Shown here: positions 46,502-54,756 of the stretch, one piece after another | Layout: each line of letters begins with the position of its first letter | How positions within the stretch are numbered: position 1 is the first letter of the stretch | Assembly: GCF_025215155.1 (NCBI RefSeq) | Contig: NZ_JALHAM010000117.1 | Strand: one strand, 5' to 3' | DNA length: 64,000 nucleotides | Source: Dryocola clanedunensis | Lineage (GTDB): Bacteria > Pseudomonadota > Gammaproteobacteria > Enterobacterales > Enterobacteriaceae | Made by a program: the position numbers and the translations under genes | Notes under the pieces: model-generated | What the model was told of the DNA's origin: nothing | Databases searched by the model: none | The model's input: only the letters and a program-made list of their open reading frames with translations

Positions 46502-47434
46502 ATGACTAACCCGCTCTATCAAAAACATATCATTTCCATCAACGATCTCAGTCGTGAAGAGCTTGAGCTGGTGCTGTCTACCGCGGCTAAGCTTAAGGCA
46601 AAACCACAGCCGGAGCTGCTCAAGCACAAGGTGTTCGCCAGCTGCTTCTTCGAAGCGTCGACGCGCACCCGCCTCTCCTTCGAAACCGCCATTCACCGCC
46701 TTGGCGCCTCGGTTGTCGGCTTCTCTGACAGCAGCAATACGTCGCTGGGCAAAAAAGGCGAAACGCTGGCCGATACCATTTCGGTTATCAGCACCTACGT
46801 TGACGCCATCGTGATGCGCCACCCACAGGAAGGTGCGGCTCGTCTGGCAACAGAGTTCTCCGGCAATGTACCGATTCTCAACGCGGGCGACGGTGCGAAC
46901 CAGCACCCAACCCAAACCCTGCTCGACCTGTTCACCATTCAGGAAACTCAGGGGCGTCTGGAAAACCTGCATATCGCGATGGTCGGCGATCTGAAATATG
47001 GCCGCACCGTGCACTCTCTGGCCCAGGCGCTGGCTAAATTTAGCGGCAACCGCTTCTACTTTATCGCCCCGAATGCCCTGGCGATGCCGAAGTACATTCT
47101 CGATATGCTCGATGAGAAAGGCATTGAGTGGAGCTGCCATGAGGCCATCGACGACGTGGTCACCGAGCTGGACATTCTGTATATGACCCGCGTGCAGAAA
47201 GAGCGCCTGGATCCGTCCGAATACGCCAACGTGAAGGCCCAGTTCGTGCTGCGCGCGGCGGACCTGGCTGGCGCCCGCGAAAACATGAAGGTGCTGCACC
47301 CACTGCCGCGCGTGGATGAGATCACCACCGACGTGGATAAGACGCCGCACGCCTGGTATTTCCAGCAGGCAGGCAACGGTATTTTTGCTCGCCAGGCGCT
47401 GCTGGCATTGGTTTTGAATCGCGAACTGGTTTAA
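46502..47434 (+). CDS. pyrB: Aspartate carbamoyltransferase catalytic subunit
   Basis: Catalytic chain of ATCase, making carbamoyl aspartate in pyrimidine synthesis; 310 residues. Starts MTNPLYQKHIISINDLSREE after AGGAGATAAGC. Carbamoyl phosphate loop FEASTRTRLSFE, the K84-loop NTSLGKKGETLADT, HPTQ and the aspartate-binding HPLPRVDEI are present. Earlier in-frame starts overlap pyrL and are rejected. Sixteen bases before pyrI. Confidence 0.96.
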   Translation: MTNPLYQKHIISINDLSREELELVLSTAAKLKAKPQPELLKHKVFASCFFEASTRTRLSFETAIHRLGASVVGFSDSSNTSLGKKGETLADTISVISTYVDAIVMRHPQEGAARLATEFSGNVPILNAGDGANQHPTQTLLDLFTIQETQGRLENLHIAMVGDLKYGRTVHSLAQALAKFSGNRFYFIAPNALAMPKYILDMLDEKGIEWSCHEAIDDVVTELDILYMTRVQKERLDPSEYANVKAQFVLRAADLAGARENMKVLHPLPRVDEITTDVDKTPHAWYFQQAGNGIFARQALLALVLNRELV

Positions 47435-47450
47435 GTGAGAGGATAAAGAG

Positions 47451-47912
47451 ATGACGCACGATAACAAATTACAGGTAGAAGCCATTAAACGCGGCACGGT
47501 TATCGACCATATCCCGGCGCAGATAGGCTTTAAGCTGCTCACCCTGTTCCAGCTGACCGAAACTGAACAGCGCATCACCATCGGCCTGAACCTGCCGTCA
47601 CGCGAGCAGGGCCGTAAAGACCTGATCAAAATCGAAAATACGTTTCTCACCGATGAGCAGGTAGACCAGCTGGCGATGTACGCGCCGCACGCCACCGTTA
47701 ACCGTATCGAAGAGTATGAAGTGGTGGGCAAGAGCAAACCTAAGCTACCGGAACGTATCGAGAAAGTGCTGATTTGCCCGAACACCAACTGCATCAGCCG
47801 CAGCGAACCTGTTCACTCTTCATTTGCGGTAAGGAAGCGCGGTGAAGATATCAGCCTTAAATGCAAATACTGCGAGAAAGAGTTCGCGCATCATGTGGTG
47901 CTGGCGGATTAA
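47451..47912 (+). CDS. pyrI: Aspartate carbamoyltransferase regulatory subunit
   Basis: Regulatory chain of ATCase binding CTP and ATP, 153 residues. The N-terminal nucleotide domain includes VEAIKRGTVIDHIPAQIGFKL; the C-terminal zinc site is formed by cysteines in CPNTNC and CKYC. Co-transcribed with pyrB. No T-rich terminator follows; a repeat occupies the gap to ridA. Confidence 0.96.
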   Translation: MTHDNKLQVEAIKRGTVIDHIPAQIGFKLLTLFQLTETEQRITIGLNLPSREQGRKDLIKIENTFLTDEQVDQLAMYAPHATVNRIEEYEVVGKSKPKLPERIEKVLICPNTNCISRSEPVHSSFAVRKRGEDISLKCKYCEKEFAHHVVLAD

Positions 47913-47963
47913 TCATTGCCGCTCAGGCTCGCTTACCTATAATGGGCGAGGATTCATGAAAAA

Positions 47964-48042
47964 GCAGAGTGGATAAGCGCAGGCGTCTTCCACCGTTTAA
48001 ATTCCGGCGGGTAATGCGTTGCCTGCCCGCCCTACGAACTCT
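47964..48042. repeat. REP-like element between pyrI and ridA
   Basis: GTGGATAAGCGCAGGCGTCTTCCACC followed by GGCGGGTAATGCGTTGCCTGCCCGCCC and TACG: two small stems in the style of the other repeats. Confidence 0.55.
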
Positions 48043-48057
48043 CATAAAGGAATGAAC

Positions 48058-48444
48058 ATGTCTCGTACTATCAGCACCGAAAATGCTCCCGCAGCCATCG
48101 GCCCATACGTTCAGGGCGTTGATCTTGGCAGCATGATTATCACTTCCGGCCAGATTCCGGTTGACCCAAAAACCGGCACCGTTCCGGAAGACGTTGCCGC
48201 TCAGGCGCGTCAGTCTCTGGAGAACGTGCAGGCGATCGTGGAAGCGGCAGGCCTGAAAGTTGGCGATATCGTGAAGACCACCGTTTTCGTCAAAGACCTG
48301 AATGATTTCGCCACCGTGAACGCGACCTACGAAGCGTTCTTCAACGAGCACAAGGCAACCTTCCCGGCGCGTTCTTGCGTGGAAGTGGCGCGTCTGCCAA
48401 AAGATGTGAAAATTGAAATTGAAGCGATCGCGGTTCGTCGCTAA
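48058..48444 (+). CDS. ridA: 2-iminobutanoate/2-iminopropanoate deaminase RidA
   Basis: YjgF/RidA-family trimer of 128 residues that hydrolyses reactive imines formed by PLP enzymes. The start at 48058 (MSRTISTENAPAAIGPYVQG) has AAAGGA at proper distance; an ATG two codons earlier touches it. The active-site arginine is in FPARSCVEVARLP. Place next to pyrBI matches E. coli. Confidence 0.95.
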   Translation: MSRTISTENAPAAIGPYVQGVDLGSMIITSGQIPVDPKTGTVPEDVAAQARQSLENVQAIVEAAGLKVGDIVKTTVFVKDLNDFATVNATYEAFFNEHKATFPARSCVEVARLPKDVKIEIEAIAVRR

Positions 48445-48458
48445 TTAACTTCAAGATA

Positions 48459-48493
48459 AAAAAAGCCGGTTCAGTGATGAACCGGCTTTTTTG
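48459..48493 (+). terminator. Rho-independent terminator after ridA
   Basis: AAAAAAAGCCGGTTC / GAACCGGCTTTTTT with an AGTGAT loop; 15 bases after the ridA stop and symmetrical, so it may work in both directions. Confidence 0.9.
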
Positions 48494-48889
48494 CTCAAGA
48501 TAGAAATGAAAAGGACTTGTAAAACATAAATAGCTCCATGTACCGCCATTTATATAAACACCCTATCACCGTTATTAAATAATGCCAATAAATATTTTCA
48601 TCAACATTATTACTGCAACCTGTTACAGGATTCCATGTTAATCATCAAACAGATATAAAGCCCAGGCTCATAATAAATTAAACTTAGTCATGATGGATAT
48701 TTTAAAATAGTATTATTGCGGGTGCTGAAGCCATTAATCTTCAGCATAAATGCACTTCGGTGAGGGTTGTGTTGCAAGATTATTGGTAGAGGTCCCATCC
48801 CTGAAACTAGCGGATGGGGAACTACCATACACACCCTGGACAGGTGTGATGGTAGTTCCTTTGATGCCTAAAAATCAATAAGGATTATC
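48494..48889 (+). ncRNA. Structured leader region of a Hok-like toxin gene
   Basis: No protein-coding gene except a five-codon reading frame (48864-48881, ATGCCTAAAAATCAATAA) just before the toxin start. The left part is AT-rich. From 48793 on it is highly structured: TCCCATCC (48793-48800) can pair with GGATGGGGA (48812-48820), and a 17-bp stem-loop runs 48818-48859 with one bulged A. Such a leader fits a type I toxin mRNA kept inactive by folding. The antisense RNA is not identified. Confidence 0.45.
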
Positions 48890-49039
48890 ATGACATCATT
48901 AAAGCTCTATGGGTTATTACTCGTTTGCTTAACGCTAATCACTACTACCCTTTTGATTCAGGACTCGCTGTGCGAGTTCTTCTTTATTAATAAGGACGTG
49001 GTTATCTTCAGCAAACTGGCCTGCCCGGCCGGTCAATAA
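48890..49039 (+). CDS. Hok/Gef-like type I toxin candidate
   Basis: A 49-residue peptide with one membrane helix. The N-terminal part YGLLLVCLTLITTTLLIQDSLCEFFF aligns by eye with Hok (VCLTLL...SLCE), keeping the spacing between VCLTL and the SLCE motif. The C-terminus (NKDVVIFSKLACPAGQ) is more divergent than the usual EVAAFMAYE. AAGGA lies seven bases before the ATG. Hok-type proteins depolarise the inner membrane and are normally silenced by an antisense RNA. Sits between the terminators after ridA and before the hexosaminidase gene. Call rests on motif similarity only. Confidence 0.6.
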   Translation: MTSLKLYGLLLVCLTLITTTLLIQDSLCEFFFINKDVVIFSKLACPAGQ

Positions 49040-49044
49040 CGCAT

Positions 49045-49069
49045 CGGGGGAGTTCGCTCCCCCGGCTTT
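49045..49069 (+). terminator. Terminator after the Hok-like gene
   Basis: Stem CGGGGGAG / CTCCCCCG closed by a TTCG tetraloop (49045-49064), followed by GCTTTAATGGTTTTG; five bases after the stop codon. Confidence 0.7.
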
Positions 49070-49106
49070 AATGGTTTTGTCTGATGTGTGATGGCTAAAG
49101 CACCCT

Positions 49107-49138
49107 TTTAATAATGGCCGCAGGCGCGGCCTTATTAA
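49107..49138. terminator. Bidirectional hairpin downstream of the hexosaminidase gene
   Basis: GGCCGC-AGGC-GCGGCC flanked by TTAATAA and TTATTAA, which extend the stem. T-rich on the minus-strand exit, so it could end transcription from both sides. Confidence 0.55.
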
Positions 49139-49146
49139 TTACAGGT

Positions 49147-51537
49147 TCATTTAACGCTTGCCCGTAATAATTTCTGCAACGGATACACGGCGGCAATAAT
49201 AACCTCATCGCGCGTTTGCGCGGCTTTATCCAGCTGCTTTTGGATATCGTCCCGCTCCCCCTCACTTAACGTTCCCTGTTTCGCCACCAGGTCGGTCAGC
49301 CGCAGGCCGATGCCTGCCAGTTTATCCACGTCTTCCGCCACCGGCTTCAGCGCTTTCAGCGGGTAGCTGCCGTCGATAAGCGCCAGCACGTCCGGGGTAT
49401 TGCTTTGCCAGCGGGTAAAGGTATGACGCAGGGATTCAGCACTGTTGCTGTCTTCCGGGTCGGCAATCAACTTATCGACCCAGCCGTCCATCGCCCGCAC
49501 CTGGCTGCTCTCCGCCACCAGCGCATCCGCGAAGCGGTTAAGCGGCTCGAAGTGGTGATAATTGCCAGCCTGGAATTTCAGATGCTGCCGGGTGTAATAC
49601 TGCGCCGGCTCAACGGCCTGCGCCAGAATTTGCAATGGCAGGATGTCAGCAGTTCCCGACAGGCGCGTGAACTGCTGTACCGCTGCGGTATGCTGCTGTA
49701 GGCCTACGGAAACGGTGGTCCAGGCGTCTATCGTCTGCAAACGCTGATACATGTTGTCGATGTCTTTGACATCTTCCGTCGACCACAGCCGCTCCGCCAC
49801 CGCAAACGCCCGCGGCCAGAGTTTGATATCCAGCAGCGGCGCAGAAATGTTCTCGGCCCACAGCGCCGCTTCGCCGCCGAGGATATTGTTCATCTGCTCA
49901 GCAGTGGGTACGACCGGCTGCACGCCATCCGGCACGTTATCCAGCTTCTGCCCGGTCGCCGGGTAGCGCACGTTACCCACCAGGAAGTAGCCGCTCAGCT
50001 TGTCCTTATCCACCGTCACGACCGGCCGCGTTTCCCCCATCCAGGTATCTACCGTGAAAGTGACCTGGGTTGGGCTGAGCCACTCGATGTCCCGTACGGC
50101 ACGGCGAGATTTGCCTTTAAAATCGATAAATCCTCGCCAGGCCATTTCGTTATTCACCAGCGTGAAGCTCCCCTCTACCGGCTTGCCCTTTAGGCGTGGC
50201 ATGGAGAAGTACCAGCTTTGCGCGCTGTCGGCTTTGGTGATGCGATCGACATCATTTAAGCCCTGCGGCAGGATCTCATTGCGATAGTGATAGGCGGTAG
50301 ACTGCGGCTGATCCAGATAGAATCCCGTCGAGAGGATCCCTTTATAGCCGTTGGCGGCAACCGCCCCCAGCGCGTCCTGCCCTTGCCAGGACTGGATCAG
50401 AATGCTCTTCGGCAGATCCGGATGGTAAATCTCATCCCAGCCCATCATCTGGCGATGGTGCTTCTCAAGAATCTTCTCCAGACGCTGGTTGAAATAAGTC
50501 TGCAACGCGTGGGTATCAGCAATCTTTTGCTGTTTCATAAAGGCCTGAATAGGCTTCGATTCCTGCCATTGGGTATCGTCGACTTCATCGCCGCCGATGT
50601 GCAGATAGGCATCCGGGAAAATCGCCGTAAGTTCTCCCACCATTGTATCTGCAAACTTATAGACCGCCTCGTTGGCTGGATTAAGCAGCGGTTTAAGTAC
50701 GCCCCAGTGGCGCTCCATTTTGTACGGCCCCGGCGCGCTCATCAGTTCCGGATAAGCCACCGCAATCGCGGACGCATGGCCCGGCATGTCCATTTCCGGC
50801 ACGACGCGAATACCCAGCTTCGTTGCGTAGCGCACAACTTCTTTCATCTGTGCCTGGGTATAAAAGTCGCTGTCGCTCGCCAGCTGCTGGAGCTTAGGAT
50901 ATTTAGTGGAAGCAAAGCGCCAGCCCTGGTCATCCGTCAAGTGCCAGTGAAGCACGTTAAACTTGGCTGCCGCCATGCCGTCCAGCTGGCGCAGAATATC
51001 CTTCACCGGGATGAAGTGGCGGGCAGAATCCAGCAGAACGCCGCGCCACGGGAAGCGTGGGACATCTTTTATTGCCACAAACGGAATCGAGGTATTTTGC
51101 GGACCGTTCTGAATAAGCTGGAGCAGCGTTTCCATGCCGCGCATCGCGCCGAAGCGGGTATTTGCCGTGAGCTGAACGCCGTCTGCCGTTACGCTCAGGG
51201 TATAGCTTTCATCGCTGCCGAGCTTTGGCAAAGGGTCAACGGCATTTTTGATATGAATATCTATGGTGGGTTTTGCAGGATTAGCCTGAGCGGGCTGTAG
51301 CTGCCAGCCAGTTTGCTGAGCGATACGGGTGCGCCAGCGCTGTGTGGCCCCGTCCAGCTTGTCGCCGCTGATTTTAATGGATACCGAGTTATCCAGTACC
51401 AGACTGCCCTCTGCTGCCGGGCGGCTCACCTGCTGCGGCCAGGGCATTAACGGCAGATCGCCTGCGGGGGCGGCGTTAGCCTGACAGACGGTTGCAATGC
51501 AGCCAGCAAGCAGGCTCAAACGTATTGATTTAAACAT
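49147..51537 (-). CDS. Beta-N-acetylhexosaminidase (GH20, chitobiase-like)
   Basis: Exported glycoside hydrolase of 796 residues from the ATG at 51537 (AAGGA upstream). The signal peptide is about residues 1-23 (cleavage after QANA likely); a lipobox-like LAGC at 10-13 is present but the hydrophobic stretch before it is short. The GH20 catalytic Asp-Glu pair is in HIGGDEVDD, and substrate-binding WHLTDDQGW and PEMDMPGHASA are intact. Family enzymes release N-acetylhexosamine from chitobiose or related sugars. The remaining C-terminal region (about 600-796) is helical. No chitin-uptake genes are adjacent. Confidence 0.88.
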   Translation of the reverse strand: MFKSIRLSLLAGCIATVCQANAAPAGDLPLMPWPQQVSRPAAEGSLVLDNSVSIKISGDKLDGATQRWRTRIAQQTGWQLQPAQANPAKPTIDIHIKNAVDPLPKLGSDESYTLSVTADGVQLTANTRFGAMRGMETLLQLIQNGPQNTSIPFVAIKDVPRFPWRGVLLDSARHFIPVKDILRQLDGMAAAKFNVLHWHLTDDQGWRFASTKYPKLQQLASDSDFYTQAQMKEVVRYATKLGIRVVPEMDMPGHASAIAVAYPELMSAPGPYKMERHWGVLKPLLNPANEAVYKFADTMVGELTAIFPDAYLHIGGDEVDDTQWQESKPIQAFMKQQKIADTHALQTYFNQRLEKILEKHHRQMMGWDEIYHPDLPKSILIQSWQGQDALGAVAANGYKGILSTGFYLDQPQSTAYHYRNEILPQGLNDVDRITKADSAQSWYFSMPRLKGKPVEGSFTLVNNEMAWRGFIDFKGKSRRAVRDIEWLSPTQVTFTVDTWMGETRPVVTVDKDKLSGYFLVGNVRYPATGQKLDNVPDGVQPVVPTAEQMNNILGGEAALWAENISAPLLDIKLWPRAFAVAERLWSTEDVKDIDNMYQRLQTIDAWTTVSVGLQQHTAAVQQFTRLSGTADILPLQILAQAVEPAQYYTRQHLKFQAGNYHHFEPLNRFADALVAESSQVRAMDGWVDKLIADPEDSNSAESLRHTFTRWQSNTPDVLALIDGSYPLKALKPVAEDVDKLAGIGLRLTDLVAKQGTLSEGERDDIQKQLDKAAQTRDEVIIAAVYPLQKLLRASVK

Positions 51538-51650
51538 GAATAATCCTTTCACGTGACGGGCCAGAAAAGGCAAACCACTCTGGTAACACGCGGGGAAATA
51601 TTCATCAACCTTATGGCGAGACGGGGATCACATCTCGCCAGGTTTTAAGA

Positions 51651-54368
51651 TTACTGCCAGCCGTAGCGGCGGCTGTAAATGCCTTTTACGGCCTGAGTCA
51701 GCGTCATATACCCGCCCAGAATCAGCACCAGCCATGGGAAATAGGCCAGCGGCAGAGCCTGAAGGTGCAGATAGCCCGCCAGCGGCGAAAACGGCAGCGC
51801 AATGCCTACGGCCATCACCACCAGCGTCATCACCATCAGCGGCCAGGCGGCCCGGCTCTGAATAAACGGAATACGACGGGTGCGAATCATATGCACAATC
51901 AATGTTTGTGACAGCAGCCCCACCACAAACCAGCCGGACTGGAACAGGGTCTGGTGTTCCGGGATGTTAGCCTGGAAGACCCACCACATCACGCAGAACG
52001 TCATGATGTCAAAGATGGAGCTTATCGGCCCGAAGAACACCATAAACCGCCCTAAGTCCGCCGGGTTCCAGCGCTGCGGCTTCTGAATTTGCTCGTCGTC
52101 CACGTTATCGAACGGGATCGCCACCTGGGAGACATCGTACAGCAGGTTCTGGATCAGCAGGTGAATCGGTAGCATCGGCAGGAACGGCAGGAAGGCGCTC
52201 GCCACCAGCACGCTGAACACGTTGCCGAAGTTAGAGCTGGCGGTCATTTTGATGTATTTCAGCATGTTGGCAAAGGTGCGGCGCCCCTCGATCACGCCCT
52301 CCTCCAGCACCATCAGGCTTTTCTCAAGCAGAATGATGTCCGCCGCTTCACGGGCGATATCCACCGCGCCGTCCACGGAGATGCCAATATCCGCCGCCCG
52401 CAGCGCGGGCGCATCGTTGATGCCGTCGCCCATAAAGCCGACAACGTGGCCCTCACCGCGCAGCAGCCGGACGATACGCTCTTTGTGCATCGGTGTCAGA
52501 CGGGCAAACAGCGTGGTGCGCAGAGCAAGCTTTGCCAAATCTTCATCGCTAAGGTTTTCGATTTCGCTTCCTACCACCAGCTCGCCTACGTCCAGCCCCA
52601 CCTCACGGCAAACTTTTGCCGCCACCAGCTCGCTGTCGCCGGTAAGGATCTTGACCGTGATGCCGCTGGCCTTCAGGGCTTTCAGCGCCGGAGTCGTCGT
52701 CTCTTTCGGCGGATCGAGGAACGCAATATAACCTTCCAGAATCAGGTCGGACTCGTCAACGCGGCTGTAATCTCCCTCACGTGCCGGGAGGAACTTTGTG
52801 GCAACGGCAACAACGCGCAGCCCCTGACGGTTCAGATCGTCCGTCACACGGCGAATACGTTTGAGCATGCCATCGTTGAGCGGCACGATCTCATCGCCAT
52901 GGCGCACCTGGGTGCAGACGTTGAGGATCTCCTGAAGCGCCCCTTTGCAGATCAGCTGATGCACTTCCGGCGCTTCGGACACCACCACCGACATGCGGCG
53001 ACGCTCAAAATCAAACGGGATTTCATCCACTTTCTGCCAGCGCGCTACGGCATTGCGGGCATGCTCAGCATCCACACCTTCCAGTACCGCCACGTCCAGC
53101 AGGTTTTTCAGGCCGGTCTGGTAGTGACTGTTCAGCCACGCGGTGTGCAGCACGCGGTCGCTAACGCCGCCCAGAATGTCGGTATGGGTTTCCAGGATGA
53201 TACGGTCCTGGGTCAGCGTGCCGGTTTTATCGGTGCAGAGAATATCCATCGCGCCAAAGTTCTGAATGGCGTCCAGGTGCTTAACGATCACCTTTTGCTT
53301 AGAAAGTTTCACCGCCCCGCGAGCAAGGGTAGAGGTGACGATCATCGGCAGCATTTCCGGCGTCAGCCCTACTGCGACGGAGAGTGAGAACAGCGCGGCC
53401 TCCCACCAGTCGCCCTTGGTGAAACCGTTGATCAGCAGCACTACCGGCACCATCACCAGCATGAAGCGGATCAGTAGCCAGCTGACGCGGCTGATACCCT
53501 TCTGAAACGCATTTGGCTCGTTTTCCTGCTGGGTTACGCGTCCGGCCAGCTGACCAAACCAGGTATGCCCCCCTGTCGCCACCACCATCGCCAGTGCGGT
53601 CCCGCTGACCACGTTGGTGCCCATGAAGCAGAGCGTGTCGCATTCGAGCGGATTGCTGTGCCGCGCTTCGCGGCTAACCGCAGCTTTCTCTACGGGCAGA
53701 GATTCACCGGTTAGAGAAGCCTGCGCGACGAACAGATCGCGTGCCTGAAGGATGCGTAAATCCGCCGGGATCATGTCTCCCGCCGAAAGTTTAACGATGT
53801 CGCCCGGCACCAGCTGGTCAATAGGGATTTCAACGTAGCTGCTGGTGCCCTTTTCATTCACCACGCGCATTACCGTCGCGGTGTTGCTGACCATCGCTTT
53901 CAGCGCGTCCGCCGCCTTAGTGGAGCGAGCTTCCTGAATGAAGTTGAGCAGGGTTGAGATGACCACCATCAGCGCAATCACGCAGGCACCAAAAAGATCG
54001 TCTTCGGTGGCGTAAGAGAAGATCCCAAGCAGCGTCAGCAGCAGGTTGAACGGGTTGCGGTAGCAGCTCCATAGATGCTTCCACCACGGCGTTGCCGCCT
54101 GGGTTGGGATCTGATTAGGACCGTGGGCTTCCAGCGCATCTTCCACTTCTCGGGCATTGAGCCCTTCGGGATGGCTCGCAAATTCACGATAAAGTTGCTC
54201 TTCGCGGGCGTAGGCATATTTCAGGCACGCTTCGGTGAGCGTGGCCGGGATATCCGCCGCCTGAGAAACAGTTTTGCCATCCGGCATGGGGTCGCGCTGG
54301 ATCAGACGGCGTGGCAGATGGCGGCTCAGTTGTGAAAACAACTGCCGGGTCAGGTTTTTAAACAGCAT
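51651..54368 (-). CDS. mgtA: Magnesium-translocating P-type ATPase MgtA
   Basis: P3B-type ATPase of 905 residues (E. coli 898) importing Mg2+. The phosphorylated aspartate is in DKTGTLTQD; TGES (LTGESLPVEKA) and the hinge GDGINDAPALRAADIGISVD are intact. Ten membrane helices, including the six-helix C-terminal part ending YSRRYGWQ. AAGGGA precedes the ATG. A PhoP box and the mgtL leader upstream indicate control by low Mg2+ at both initiation and elongation. Confidence 0.96.
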   Translation of the reverse strand: MLFKNLTRQLFSQLSRHLPRRLIQRDPMPDGKTVSQAADIPATLTEACLKYAYAREEQLYREFASHPEGLNAREVEDALEAHGPNQIPTQAATPWWKHLWSCYRNPFNLLLTLLGIFSYATEDDLFGACVIALMVVISTLLNFIQEARSTKAADALKAMVSNTATVMRVVNEKGTSSYVEIPIDQLVPGDIVKLSAGDMIPADLRILQARDLFVAQASLTGESLPVEKAAVSREARHSNPLECDTLCFMGTNVVSGTALAMVVATGGHTWFGQLAGRVTQQENEPNAFQKGISRVSWLLIRFMLVMVPVVLLINGFTKGDWWEAALFSLSVAVGLTPEMLPMIVTSTLARGAVKLSKQKVIVKHLDAIQNFGAMDILCTDKTGTLTQDRIILETHTDILGGVSDRVLHTAWLNSHYQTGLKNLLDVAVLEGVDAEHARNAVARWQKVDEIPFDFERRRMSVVVSEAPEVHQLICKGALQEILNVCTQVRHGDEIVPLNDGMLKRIRRVTDDLNRQGLRVVAVATKFLPAREGDYSRVDESDLILEGYIAFLDPPKETTTPALKALKASGITVKILTGDSELVAAKVCREVGLDVGELVVGSEIENLSDEDLAKLALRTTLFARLTPMHKERIVRLLRGEGHVVGFMGDGINDAPALRAADIGISVDGAVDIAREAADIILLEKSLMVLEEGVIEGRRTFANMLKYIKMTASSNFGNVFSVLVASAFLPFLPMLPIHLLIQNLLYDVSQVAIPFDNVDDEQIQKPQRWNPADLGRFMVFFGPISSIFDIMTFCVMWWVFQANIPEHQTLFQSGWFVVGLLSQTLIVHMIRTRRIPFIQSRAAWPLMVMTLVVMAVGIALPFSPLAGYLHLQALPLAYFPWLVLILGGYMTLTQAVKGIYSRRYGWQ

Positions 54369-54379
54369 AATAGTCCCTT

Positions 54380-54400
54380 AGCGCCGCCTGAAGCGGCGCT
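54380..54400 (-). promoter_or_regulatory. Hairpin directly before the mgtA ribosome site
   Basis: AGCGCCGC / GCGGCGCT with a five-base loop, ending one base before AAGGGA. Not followed by T-run. Confidence 0.5.
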
Positions 54401-54476
54401 CGGCTGTCCTGCGGGCACGGCAAAGCCGACCTTGCAGGTCAAATTTATTCAGCAGGGATCGACATCAAGAGGGTCA

Positions 54477-54529
54477 CTGCCTTACGGTTTCCGGTAAGGC
54501 AGTCGCTTCAAAGAAGGGTGTCTTACCGG
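54477..54529 (-). promoter_or_regulatory. Alternative hairpins in the mgtA leader
   Basis: Read on the minus strand, CCGGTAAG (54529-54522, containing the mgtL stop) can pair with CTTACCGG (54498-54491). That second segment is also the left arm of CTGCCTTACCGG/CCGTAAGGCAG (54502-54477). The two structures exclude each other, so ribosome position on mgtL can choose between them. Confidence 0.65.
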
Positions 54530-54573
54530 ATGGTTCCTGTCATTACAGGGTCTGGACTGGGATCGGGTTCCAT
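54523..54573 (-). CDS. mgtL: mgtA leader peptide MgtL
   Basis: A 16-residue leader MEPDPSPDPVMTGTIR, with GGAGGCGAC before the ATG. Prolines at 3, 5, 7 and 9 match E. coli MgtL (MEPDPTPLP...), while the remainder differs. The acidic/proline N-terminus destabilises translating ribosomes at low Mg2+ in E. coli, changing leader RNA folding and Rho access so that mgtA is read through. Lies 155 bases upstream of mgtA. Confidence 0.9.
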   Translation of the reverse strand: MEPDPSPDPVMTGTIR

Positions 54574-54637
54574 GTCGCCTCCGGTGAAAGATTTCGGGTT
54601 TGCTTCGTTATGCCCCTGGCACAGCGAAAGTGCGGAT

Positions 54638-54672
54638 ATAATACGCCCGCGAAACTAAACCCTACGTAAACC
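54638..54672 (-). promoter_or_regulatory. PhoP box and -10 element of the mgtA promoter
   Basis: On the minus strand GGTTTA-CGTAG-GGTTTA (54672-54656) is a perfect PhoP direct repeat with five-base spacing. Twelve bases further is the -10 element TATTAT (54643-54638), the usual distance in PhoP-activated promoters. Confidence 0.88.
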
Positions 54673-54756
54673 AGATTTTACCCATTGCCGTTTGTTGGGG
54701 TGCACAACTTTAATGTATAAAACCTACGCTAATTATTTCAGGGAATGACCAGAGTC

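Noticed and set aside
49147..51537. Lipoprotein signal (LAGC at residues 10-13) for the GH20 enzyme
   Set aside because: The hydrophobic stretch before the cysteine is too short; a signal peptidase I site after QANA is more likely, so it is not called a lipoprotein.
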